Shown here: piece after piece, positions 35,363 through 43,171 of the stretch
Position numbering within the stretch: position 1 is the stretch's first letter
Layout of the letters: each line of letters begins with the position of its first letter
Assembly (NCBI RefSeq): GCF_013394795.1
Contig: NZ_JABXYU010000001.1
Span: 372,001-436,000 of the forward strand
Reading direction: 5' to 3'
From: Leptotrichia sp. oral taxon 223
GTDB lineage: Bacteria > Fusobacteriota > Fusobacteriia > Fusobacteriales > Leptotrichiaceae
DNA: 64,000 bases
Notes under the pieces: model-generated
Databases searched by the model: none
The model's input: only the letters and a program-made list of their open reading frames with translations
What the model was told of the DNA's origin: nothing
Made by a program: the position numbers and the translations under genes

Positions 35363-35391
35363 ATTATACCAAATTATATAAAAAAATACAA
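35363..35391 (-). promoter_or_regulatory. promoter of the FadA-like operon
   Basis: Minus-strand TTGTAT (35391-35386), a 17-bp spacer and a perfect TATAAT (35368-35363), about 90 bp before the first start codon. Confidence 0.75.
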
Positions 35392-35484
35392 TTAATTTTT
35401 CAAATAAAATACAAAAATTTTCTTTTTTTATATTCTAAGCCTAAATAAAATCAGTAAATACAGCTTTCTTCCATAATATTGTTT

Positions 35485-35940
35485 TTAAATATTTTTTAAT
35501 TTTTCAAAAATTTCTTCTGCTGATTTAACATTTTCAATTTGTTCAACCAATTCTTCTTCATAAGATAATTTTGAAATTTCAGCCAATAAATCTAAATGTT
35601 CTTTTTTTGTTTCTTCTGGAGCTGCAATCATAAAGATTAACTTTGAAGGTTCTCCATCCATACTTTCAAAATCTACACCTTCACTCGAAATTCCCAACGC
35701 AAGGGAAATTTTTGTTACAAGAGGTGTTCTCGCATGAGGAATCGCTATGCCGTCCTGCATTCCAGTTGGTGTCAGTTTTTCCCTTTCATTTATTTCTCTT
35801 ACAAATTCTTCCAGATTTTCTGAATCAAGCACTCCGCTTTTTACAAATAACTGTGCCACTTCTTTAATGATTTCAATCTTCGTTTTTCCTTCTAAATTCA
35901 ATTTTACCCTTTCAGGCGCTAAATATTCTAGTATTTTCAT
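35485..35940 (-). CDS. PTS EIIA domain protein (fructose/PtsN type)
   Basis: A 151-residue stand-alone EIIA of the mannitol/fructose class. The phospho-accepting His69 is in GIAIPHAR, followed by the typical VTKISLALGIS and FMIAAPEETKKEHLDLLAEIS. No EIIB or EIIC gene is adjacent. A regulatory role like PtsN (EIIA-Ntr) is therefore as likely as sugar uptake. It lies 35 bp downstream of miaA and is probably cotranscribed, although its ribosome site is weak. Confidence 0.88.
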   Translation of the reverse strand: MKILEYLAPERVKLNLEGKTKIEIIKEVAQLFVKSGVLDSENLEEFVREINEREKLTPTGMQDGIAIPHARTPLVTKISLALGISSEGVDFESMDGEPSKLIFMIAAPEETKKEHLDLLAEISKLSYEEELVEQIENVKSAEEIFEKLKNI

Positions 35941-35974
35941 ATTTTTATACAGGACAAATCCCGTAATCTCCTTT

Positions 35975-36892
35975 CTAAAATTTTTCCCATCTTGTGAGAA
36001 TATCCTCTATTACTTCATTTTCAGACATTTCTGACAAATTATAAGTAATATATTTTTTTTCTTTTTTAAACCAGGTCATTTGCCTTTTTGCATACCTTCT
36101 GCTTTCCTTTTTTATTTCTTCAATTGCTTCTTTCAACATCATTTTTTCATCAAAACAGGAAAACAATTCCTTGTAGCCTATTGAAGATATTTTGAAAAGG
36201 CTTTTCTTATACTTATTATATACTTTTTTTGCTTCTTCGACAAGCCCTTTTGAAATCATAATGTCCACACGCTTGTTAATCCGCTCATAAAGTTCCTTTC
36301 TATCCCGTGTAAGAAATATTTTAAGAAATTCATAATTATTATTCTTGACATTTTGAACACGCAATTCGCTAAACTTTCCGCCAGTCAAAAGACAGACTTC
36401 AATAGCCCTGACTAACCGTAATTTATTGGATAAATCAATTTCATCATAGGACTTTTTATCCAGGCTTTTTAAAATTTCCTGTAATTTTTCAATACTTTTA
36501 CTTTCCAGCTCAGCCCTGATTTCTTCATCCTTTGAAGGCAATTTTGCAAATCCATCTGTAATTGATTTTATATAAAGTCCTGTTCCACCTGCGATAATGA
36601 CATTTTTCTCCTTTTTTTCACAATTTCTATTCAAAATATTGTTTACAGCCTTTTCAAAGTCTCCCACAGAATAATCTTCGTCAGGGTTTACAAGATCCAT
36701 CATATAATGTGGTATTCCCTGCATTTCCTCATGAGTTACCTTTGCTGTTCCAATATCCAGTTCCTTATAAACCTGAGATACATCCGCCGATATAATCACT
36801 GCATTTAGCCGCTTTGCAAGTTTTATTGACAAATCCGTTTTTCCTACTCCTGTTGCGCCTGCAATGACAATCCCTTTTAATTTTTTTTGCAT
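35975..36892 (-). CDS. miaA: tRNA dimethylallyltransferase
   Basis: MiaA adds a dimethylallyl group to A37 of tRNAs that read UNN codons. The 305-residue protein has the P-loop GATGVGKTDLS (13-23), SADVSQVYKELDIGTAK, GGTGLYIKSI and the C-terminal RRYAKRQMTWFKKE, all diagnostic. Length is normal. It lies between obgE and the EIIA gene, all on the minus strand. GGAGG is about 15 bases before the ATG, somewhat far. Confidence 0.95.
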   Translation of the reverse strand: MQKKLKGIVIAGATGVGKTDLSIKLAKRLNAVIISADVSQVYKELDIGTAKVTHEEMQGIPHYMMDLVNPDEDYSVGDFEKAVNNILNRNCEKKEKNVIIAGGTGLYIKSITDGFAKLPSKDEEIRAELESKSIEKLQEILKSLDKKSYDEIDLSNKLRLVRAIEVCLLTGGKFSELRVQNVKNNNYEFLKIFLTRDRKELYERINKRVDIMISKGLVEEAKKVYNKYKKSLFKISSIGYKELFSCFDEKMMLKEAIEEIKKESRRYAKRQMTWFKKEKKYITYNLSEMSENEVIEDILTRWEKF

Positions 36893-36970
36893 TTTCTAAT
36901 TTTTTATCCTCCCTATTATAAGTAAACCACATTTTTCTTTTTTTGCAAATATTTTTATAAAAATTTATTA

Positions 36971-38254
36971 CTAAATCACATATTCAAATTCATATCCAGC
37001 AATAATTATAATATCCCCTTCTTCAACACCTGCATTTTCAAGCTCTGTTTCCATTCCAAGGCTTCTCATCTTCTGAAGGAAATTTATTATTCCCTCTTCT
37101 CCGATAAATACATATTTCTTAAGCACATCATCCACAATCCGTCCATCCACTTCAAATACATTATCCGCTGTTTTCTTGACAATCCAGTCATCTTTCCTAT
37201 TATTTTCCTGAATCAGTTCTTCCACAGAATGAACTTCTTCCAGCTCTTCCCTAGGTATTTCCTGAACTAACTCCCACGCCTTTGATAGGACCGGCTTTAA
37301 TCCATCATTTGCGATTACGGAAACTGGATACACGTATTCTGCTCCGTTTTCCTTCACAAATTTTTCAAATTCATCATATTTTTCATCTTCATACAGCATA
37401 TCAATCTTGTTAGCCACAACAATTTGAGGCTTAGTTGCCAATTTTTCACTATAATTTTTTAATTCGTGATTTATTTTTACAAAATCTTCCTTAGGATCAC
37501 GTCCATCCAGCCCTGAAATATCCACAATGTGAATAATCAGTTTACATCTTTCAATATGCTTTAAAAATCTATCTCCAAGTCCCACTCCCTCGTGAGCCCC
37601 TTCAATAAGTCCTGGCACATCAGCCACTACAAAACTTTCCTCATCTCCCATTCTGACAACTCCCAATTTAGGCTTTAATGTTGTAAAATGGTAACTTGCA
37701 ACTTTTGATCTGGCAGCCGACACCTTGTTAATGAAACTTGATTTTCCGACGCTTGGATAACCTACAAGAGCCACATCAGCAAGCAGCTTTAATTCCATCT
37801 TTATTTTTAATTCTGTTCCTTCACGCCCACTTTCTGCTATTCTTGGAGCTTTTTTCACTGATGACTTAAAATGAATATTTCCACGTCCGCCATCTCCACC
37901 TTTCAAAAATATTACTTTTTCATTTGGATTGTCCAGATCAAGCAGCAGCTTATTTGTTTCAAAATCCCTGATCATCGTTCCAACTGGAACTTTTATAATC
38001 AAGTCTTCTCCTGATTTTCCAGTAGAACGTGCGGCAGAGCCTTTTGTACCATCCTGTGCCTTAAATTTTTTACTGCTCTTAAAATCCACAAGCGTGTTAA
38101 TATTTGGATCAGCAATAAAGACAATATCTCCGCCTTTTCCGCCATCTCCGCCGTCAGGCCCTCCAAACTGCACAAATTTTTCACGTCTGAATGTAGCCGC
38201 TCCATCTCCTCCATTTCCAGAAATTACCGTAATCACACTTTCATCTATAAACAT
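36971..38254 (-). CDS. obgE: GTPase Obg/CgtA
   Basis: A 427-residue ribosome-associated GTPase for 50S assembly and stringent control. It has the Gly-rich Obg fold (1-158, e.g. GGDGGKGGDI), then the G domain with G1 GYPSVGKSSFI, G3 DVPGLIEGAHEG, G4 NKID and G5 SVIAND. The C-terminal OCT domain ends in EEGDIIIIAGYEFEYVI. The complete three-domain form is present. AAGGA lies 7 bases before the ATG. Confidence 0.97.
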   Translation of the reverse strand: MFIDESVITVISGNGGDGAATFRREKFVQFGGPDGGDGGKGGDIVFIADPNINTLVDFKSSKKFKAQDGTKGSAARSTGKSGEDLIIKVPVGTMIRDFETNKLLLDLDNPNEKVIFLKGGDGGRGNIHFKSSVKKAPRIAESGREGTELKIKMELKLLADVALVGYPSVGKSSFINKVSAARSKVASYHFTTLKPKLGVVRMGDEESFVVADVPGLIEGAHEGVGLGDRFLKHIERCKLIIHIVDISGLDGRDPKEDFVKINHELKNYSEKLATKPQIVVANKIDMLYEDEKYDEFEKFVKENGAEYVYPVSVIANDGLKPVLSKAWELVQEIPREELEEVHSVEELIQENNRKDDWIVKKTADNVFEVDGRIVDDVLKKYVFIGEEGIINFLQKMRSLGMETELENAGVEEGDIIIIAGYEFEYVI

Positions 38255-38314
38255 TTCATCATCCTTTTCTTTTATACTTCTTTTTTTATTCGCTTATAAA
38301 ATTACTTAAACCCG

Positions 38315-38998
38315 TTATTTACTTTTTGTTCTGCTTGTTGCCGCCGCCTTTTTCTCCCTTCTGTAATTCCATGGCTCCACATACCCTCTTTTTCCAAACA
38401 GCCCAAGTCTATTCTTTTTGGCATTTTCCTGATAGGCCTGCATTCTAGCATCATTTTTATCGTATTCCTGATACCACCACGCATTTCCAGTTTTTACCAT
38501 TTCCTCATTTATATTTTTCCCGTCAGCATAGACTACAGCCACCGTTCTGCCGTATCTATCCCTGTTTTTCTCCTCAATTTCAAGCACCTTTCCACTTACC
38601 ATCTTTTCCAGCGCCTGCTTGCTTTCATTACCATAATCCTGCGTCTTTTCAGGAGCATCAATTCCAAACATCCTGATTTTTATAACTTCTCCAGCAAACT
38701 TTCCATTTTCCACTTTCTGAACATTCATAGTATCGCCATCGCTGACTTTTATAGCCTGATAACCTTTCAGAATAGCTGGATTCTGCACAGTTTTAGCATT
38801 TGAAGAGTTATTTTTTTTACTTCTTGTAGCCGTATTTTTCTTGGAATGGCTTGTTGCTGATCTTTTCTTGCTCGAGTTTGAATTTGCTCCATTGTATGCA
38901 AATCCAAATATTGCCAATAACACTGTAATTATTGCGGCAATTAGTTTTTTGTTTCCATTTTTTGAACGTCTTTTAGTTCTTTTTCTTCTCGCTGTCAT
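38315..38998 (-). CDS. membrane-anchored staphylococcal-nuclease-like protein
   Basis: A 227-residue Ca2+-dependent nuclease family member. A basic N-terminus (MTARRKRTKRRSKNGNKK) and a hydrophobic segment (about 22-38) act as anchor or uncleaved signal. A Ser/Lys/Asn linker follows. The SNase domain has VSDGDTMNV, IRMFGIDAPEK, NRDRYGRTVAVVY and AWWYQEYDKNDARMQAYQENA, with the catalytic Arg/Glu/Arg positions kept. It probably degrades extracellular DNA or works in the periplasm (inference). It lies 18 bp downstream of the Cys/Met PLP enzyme gene. Confidence 0.9.
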   Translation of the reverse strand: MTARRKRTKRRSKNGNKKLIAAIITVLLAIFGFAYNGANSNSSKKRSATSHSKKNTATRSKKNNSSNAKTVQNPAILKGYQAIKVSDGDTMNVQKVENGKFAGEVIKIRMFGIDAPEKTQDYGNESKQALEKMVSGKVLEIEEKNRDRYGRTVAVVYADGKNINEEMVKTGNAWWYQEYDKNDARMQAYQENAKKNRLGLFGKRGYVEPWNYRREKKAAATSRTKSK

Positions 38999-39016
38999 CT
39001 ATTTTCCCTTTACTTT

Positions 39017-40150
39017 TTATTTTTCCAACGCCTGTTTAAAATCTTCAATCAAATCATCAGTATTTTCAAATCCAACCGCAATTCTTATTAATGAATTTGT
39101 AACTCCTCTCGCTTCCTTTTCTTCTTCGGGCATTTCTGCATGAGTTATCGTACTCGGATGAGTTACCAGTGTTTCTGCTCCACCAAGACTTGCCGCAAAC
39201 AATGCCACATTCAGGCTTTCAAAAAACGTTTTTACTTTTGAATCGTCCTTTAAAGTGAATGAAAATACTGATCCTCCGCCTGCTGCCTGACTTTCATGAA
39301 TTTTTTTACCTTTATTTGTATCCAAAGTCGGATAGTAAATTTTATCAACTGCATCATGGCTTTGAAAAAATTCTATCAGTTTTTCAGTATTCTTTTGTGC
39401 CGCTTCCACTCTAAGTTTCAATGTTTTAAGACTTCTCATCAAAAGCCAGCTGTCAAATGGAGAAATTAAAGCTCCAGCCGCAACCTGTGAAAATTTAATT
39501 TTTTCCGCAAGTCCATCATCATTTGTAATCGCAACCCCAGCCAGCAGATCATGGTGCCCAGACAAAAACTTAGTTGCACTGTGAACTACAATGTCAATTC
39601 CAAAATCAAGCGGTTTTTGCAAGTATGGCGTCATAAAAGTGTTGTCTGCAATTGTTATCAGGTTATGCTGTTTTGCAATTTCTACGACTCCTCTAATATC
39701 TGTAACATCAAGCAATGGATTTGACGGAGTTTCGATAAAAATGGCCTTTGTATTTTCCTTAATCGCATTTCGGATATTATCCAAGTCCGTTGTATCAACG
39801 AAAGTATATTCTACTCCAAATTTTGAATAAATATCGTGAACAATCCTATAAGTTCCGCCATAAATATCCTGTCCCAAAATAACATGATCTCCAGCCGAAA
39901 ACATTGTAAATACAGATGTTATAGTTGCCATTCCCGATGAAAAGGCGTATCCATACTTTCCATTTTCCAATGCCGCAAGTATTTCTTCCAGTTCACTTCT
40001 CGTAGGTGCCGAAACTCTTGAATATTCAAATTCCTGCGTCACTCCAAATTCTGCAACAGGAAAAGTTGAGGCAAAATTAACATTCGTTCCCCATAATTCC
40101 TTCTTTTTTTCTTTTCTTATCCCATGTATCGTTTTTGTTTCAAATCTCAT
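39017..40150 (-). CDS. Cys/Met-metabolism PLP enzyme (cystathionine synthase/lyase or methionine gamma-lyase family)
   Basis: 377 residues. It shows YSRVSAPTRSELEEILAALE, SSGMATI, the PLP-binding Lys194 in VHSATKFLSGH, and FESLNVALFAASLGGAETLVTHP, all typical of fold-type I transsulfuration enzymes. Sequence alone does not separate cystathionine gamma-synthase, beta/gamma-lyase and methionine gamma-lyase. The frame is open to 40222. ATG 40150 is chosen because GGAG lies 12 bases upstream and the protein then begins MRFETKTIHG as in homologues. No SAM riboswitch is visible upstream. Confidence 0.9.
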   Translation of the reverse strand: MRFETKTIHGIRKEKKKELWGTNVNFASTFPVAEFGVTQEFEYSRVSAPTRSELEEILAALENGKYGYAFSSGMATITSVFTMFSAGDHVILGQDIYGGTYRIVHDIYSKFGVEYTFVDTTDLDNIRNAIKENTKAIFIETPSNPLLDVTDIRGVVEIAKQHNLITIADNTFMTPYLQKPLDFGIDIVVHSATKFLSGHHDLLAGVAITNDDGLAEKIKFSQVAAGALISPFDSWLLMRSLKTLKLRVEAAQKNTEKLIEFFQSHDAVDKIYYPTLDTNKGKKIHESQAAGGGSVFSFTLKDDSKVKTFFESLNVALFAASLGGAETLVTHPSTITHAEMPEEEKEARGVTNSLIRIAVGFENTDDLIEDFKQALEK

Positions 40151-40331
40151 AACAATCTCACACTCCTTTTTTTCTCTTTTTATTTTTAACAACTTATATT
40201 TCAATATTCTAATTCCAAACATTTATTTTTTATTTTACATATCTATTTTATTCAAACTATACTACAATAATTAAATTCAAAATGTCGTGATTTTTTTGGA
40301 ATGAAAACGACTAAACACATTTATGTGTTTC

Positions 40332-40393
40332 TTTCGCCAGAACCTTCATAGCAAATATATTTTAGAGAGTTGTTCTAATCTTTATTTGCGAAA
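40332..40393. repeat. 62-bp TTTCGC/GCGAAA unit (copy 4)
   Basis: TTTCGCCAGAAC at the left and TTTGCGAAA at the right, inside an insertion that interrupts stem-loop repeat D. The interior is the most diverged of the set. Confidence 0.6.
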
Positions 40394-40526
40394 GTGAGTG
40401 TTAGCGAGTTTCGTTTTCGTAGTAATTCAGGTTTATCTAAATAATAAAGTTCAGACTACTTTCCCAAATTTTATTTGGGAATATTTCAAAAAAATGCTTA
40501 GACGAGTCAGGGATAGTGCGTAGCAC

Positions 40527-40587
40527 TTTCGCTATTCTCTTTAATATGTCATTATTTAAATATGTTAAAATAACTGTTATTGCGAAA
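40527..40587. repeat. 61-bp TTTCGC/GCGAAA unit (copy 5)
   Basis: TTTCGCTATTC at the left; the right half ATGTTAAAATAACTGTTATT plus GCGAAA matches the copies at 14088 and 62300. It sits inside repeat D just before AAGGGAAATGG. Confidence 0.7.
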
Positions 40588-40749
40588 TAAAGGGAAATGG
40601 CGATTGATTTCCCTTGCTTTAAAAAAAAGAAAAAGCATAAAACTAAAGAAAAAAACAATTATTAATTAAAATGTTCCAAAATAAAATCTTAATTAAAGTG
40701 TTCAAAGAGAAATTTTTAAAATAAATTATCAAATAAATCTATAAATTTT

Positions 40750-41319
40750 TTATAATAATTTATGTGGTATTTTTATTATTTTCTCATAGGCAATTCTCTT
40801 TTCACCAACATCAGGCTCCTTATCCAAATAAATCACGCCGCAATAACTGAATCCATTTTTTTCAAGGAATTTTTTCATTGGTTCATTATTTTCATGTGTG
40901 TCTGTTTTTATACTGAGTATTTTATTTTTTATGCACTCTTTTTCCGAAAATTCCAATATTTTTGTTGCAATTCCCTTATTTTTTATTTCAGAATCGACTG
41001 CCAGCCTGTGGATTACGATATAATCATCGTTTGTTATCCATTTTCCTTCGATTTTAGAATATGATTCTTCCTTTTCAGGCGACAAAACAATCGTTCCGAT
41101 AATTTTTTTAAAAATCTGATTTTCAGATTTATTGTCCTTTTCAGCAATTTCTTCCAAAACATAACTAAACTCATTTTTTATATCGTTTTCAACGACTTCT
41201 CTATTGGGATAGCCTTTTTGCCATTGATCCAGCCCTAACTTCTTCAATTCAACTTTTGCTTTTTCAATAATTTCTAAAATTTTATCCACATCATCGTAAG
41301 TCGATTTTCTAAAATTCAC
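40750..41319 (-). CDS. GNAT-family N-acetyltransferase
   Basis: 189 codons, an acetyl-CoA-dependent acetyltransferase. Motif A is visible as IHRLAVDSEIKNKGIATKILEFSE, followed by IKTDTHENNEPMKKFLEKNGFSYCGVIY. The substrate is unknown. The start is probably GTG 41319, not the upstream ATG 41340: GGGAGG lies exactly 7 bases before the GTG, and the protein then begins VNFRKSTYDDVDKI as family members do. The C-terminus lies at the edge of the repeat-filled gap. Confidence 0.88.
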   Translation of the reverse strand: MNFRKSTYDDVDKILEIIEKAKVELKKLGLDQWQKGYPNREVVENDIKNEFSYVLEEIAEKDNKSENQIFKKIIGTIVLSPEKEESYSKIEGKWITNDDYIVIHRLAVDSEIKNKGIATKILEFSEKECIKNKILSIKTDTHENNEPMKKFLEKNGFSYCGVIYLDKEPDVGEKRIAYEKIIKIPHKLL

Positions 41320-41361
41320 AAAGGTTCCTCCCTTCTGCAATTAAAATTTCTTTTATCAAAT

Positions 41362-42033
41362 TTATATCTGCCAGTCAATTTCCTCTTTCCCCAGCTCTTT
41401 CAAAATGTCATTAGCTTTCTTAAAATGCCCACATCCAAAAAATCCACGGCTTGCAGACAACGGGCTTGGATGAACACTTTCCAAAATGTAGTGCTTGTTT
41501 GTATCGATAAAGGCTTTCTTGCTTTTGGCATTATTTCCCCAAAGTATAAAAATTATTGGTTCTTCACGATTATTCAAATATTTTATCACATTATCTGTAA
41601 AAATTTCCCAGCCTATTTTTGAATGTGAGTTGGCATTTCCAGCAACCACGGTAAGTGCTGTATTTAAAAGTAGCACTCCCTGTTTTGCCCAGCTTTCAAG
41701 AAACCCATTTTTACTCATTTTATAGCCAAATTCATTTTCAATTTCCTTATAAATATTCTTTAAGGAAGGTGGCAAGGCAACTCCCCGCTTTACAGAAAAT
41801 GCCAGTCCATGTGCCTGATTTTCGCCATGATATGGATCCTGCCCTAGAATTACAACTTTGCAGTCCTTATAGCTTGTCAGCTTAAACGCAGAAAAAATTT
41901 CATATTTATCTGGATAAATCGTTTTTGTTTTATATTCTTTTACTAAAAATTTTCTTAAATTTAAGTAATAGTCTTTTTCAAATTCCTTTTCTTTCTCAAA
42001 AATTTCATCCCAGTCATTTCCGATATTAACCAT
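41362..42033 (-). CDS. ung: uracil-DNA glycosylase
   Basis: Removes uracil from DNA to start base-excision repair. The 223-residue family-1 enzyme shows the water-activating Asp66 in GQDPYHG, AFSVKRGVALPPSL, LLNTALTVVAGNANSH and the HPSPLSASRGFFG loop with His188. Length is normal. It lies downstream of the dCMP deaminase gene (about 130 bp between), a sensible pairing because both limit uracil or dUTP imbalance in DNA. Confidence 0.96.
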   Translation of the reverse strand: MVNIGNDWDEIFEKEKEFEKDYYLNLRKFLVKEYKTKTIYPDKYEIFSAFKLTSYKDCKVVILGQDPYHGENQAHGLAFSVKRGVALPPSLKNIYKEIENEFGYKMSKNGFLESWAKQGVLLLNTALTVVAGNANSHSKIGWEIFTDNVIKYLNNREEPIIFILWGNNAKSKKAFIDTNKHYILESVHPSPLSASRGFFGCGHFKKANDILKELGKEEIDWQI

Positions 42034-42161
42034 TTTCCAATTATTCCTTTCCTTAAAAATTATTTTATTTTGTACTCAAAACCTTTTTAACTTACAAAAG
42101 AATTATAAAATCTTTCACTGTTCATTTTTATTAAGTACAATTGAAGCAATTACAGCCGCAT

Positions 42162-42647
42162 CTAATCTTTAAACTGTATGTTTATCCTTTCTTTCCCAAT
42201 TTCAAGATGAACCATTTCCACCTGTGCATTTTCAAAAATCCTTCTCGAAGCCTTTGTTGAATCAAGCGACTTATGCTTATCAGAAAAGTATATCACTTTT
42301 TTTATTCCCGACTGGACAATCGCCTTCGCACACTCATTGCAAGGAAAATGTGTCACATAAATAATACAATTTTTGAGCGATTTTATACTATTAAGAATAG
42401 CATTCAGCTCAGCATGCACAACATAAGGATATTTCGTTTCCAAAAACTCCCCTTCTTTACCCCAAGGCATACTGTCATCCGAACTTCCCATCGGAAATCC
42501 GTTATATCCGATTCCTATTATTTTCTTATCTTCATCTATGATACATGCTCCGACCTGTGTAGACGGATCCTTGCTTCTCATTCCAGACAAAAATGCAATT
42601 CCCATAAAATATTCATCCCACGATAAATAATTTTCTCTTTTAGACAT
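42162..42647 (-). CDS. dCMP deaminase
   Basis: A 161-residue zinc enzyme converting dCMP to dUMP for dTMP synthesis. Zinc ligands are His78 (with Glu80 in HAELNAI) and Cys103/Cys106 in PCNECAKAI. GYNGFPMGSSDD is the substrate-side motif. It is like ComEB/deoxycytidylate deaminases and is probably a housekeeping gene. The start lies only 2 bp after the stop of the TOPRIM-like gene and its GAGG ribosome site lies inside that gene, so it is translationally tied to the ATPase-TOPRIM pair. Confidence 0.92.
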   Translation of the reverse strand: MSKRENYLSWDEYFMGIAFLSGMRSKDPSTQVGACIIDEDKKIIGIGYNGFPMGSSDDSMPWGKEGEFLETKYPYVVHAELNAILNSIKSLKNCIIYVTHFPCNECAKAIVQSGIKKVIYFSDKHKSLDSTKASRRIFENAQVEMVHLEIGKERINIQFKD

Positions 42648-42649
42648 TT

Positions 42650-43162
42650 TTATACCTCGCTTTCTAAAATATCCAATATTTTAAAAATATTACTTCCAAT
42701 ACTTACATTTTCAGGTTCTTCAATCCTTAAATATTTTTCAATTGATTCTTTCATTATAAATTTTTCAGCAATTTTAACCTTTTCCTTTTTATTCTTAGAT
42801 TTATTATCAATTTTCAAAATCATTTCAATATTTTCATTATTCTTTATCAATTTATATTTATTTTTTTGAATAAATTTCTTTATATCTTCTAAAAATATTC
42901 TATCTTTCTCTTCTCTTTTAAATTTATCCAAATCAATCACATAAATGATTTCATAATCAGAGTTTCTATTTTGATTTTTAAATTTATTTATTTTCTGTTT
43001 AATCTGTTTTTCTTTTTTATTATAATTATATTTCCCATCAAGAATAATCCACTCTAATTTAATTTCTTTCTTCAATTTTTCAGATTCCACATAATACTTG
43101 ACAATTTTATCAACATATATTTTATCTGAATTTCCCTCAACCAAAAATAGCCACAGTTTCAT
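42650..43162 (-). CDS. TOPRIM-like (RloB/AriB-like) small protein
   Basis: 170 residues, very Lys/Ile/Asn-rich. It begins with a beta-strand and WLFLVEGNSDKIYVDKIV (Glu9, TOPRIM motif 1) and later has IIYVIDLDKF with Asp77-x-Asp79 (the DxD of TOPRIM). The pattern recalls small TOPRIM nucleases that pair with AAA ATPases, such as RloB/AbiLii or AriB of PARIS, but it is shorter than AriB. Family assignment is by pattern only. It lies 9 bp after the ATPase gene and 2 bp before dCMP deaminase. GGGGGA precedes the ATG. Confidence 0.7.
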   Translation of the reverse strand: MKLWLFLVEGNSDKIYVDKIVKYYVESEKLKKEIKLEWIILDGKYNYNKKEKQIKQKINKFKNQNRNSDYEIIYVIDLDKFKREEKDRIFLEDIKKFIQKNKYKLIKNNENIEMILKIDNKSKNKKEKVKIAEKFIMKESIEKYLRIEEPENVSIGSNIFKILDILESEV

Positions 43163-43171
43163 AATTCCCCC

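Larger units (their letters stand above)
40281..40625 (+). repeat. long stem-loop repeat D (copy 2) with insertions
   Basis: Matches the 14405-14550 unit (same GTCGTGATTTTTTTGGAATG start and TTTCAAAAAAATGCTTAGAC), but three stretches are inserted: after GAAAACGA, after TCGTTTT and after GTCAGGG. Two of the insertions contain 61-62 bp TTTCGC/GCGAAA units. Apart from this, the 600-bp gap 40151-40749 holds AT-rich sequence and a spurious 73-codon frame. Confidence 0.7.

Noticed and set aside
40437-40658. 73-codon minus-strand open frame between the PLP enzyme and GNAT genes
   Set aside because: It lies wholly inside stem-loop repeat D and its A-rich tail. The other copy of the repeat has no such frame.
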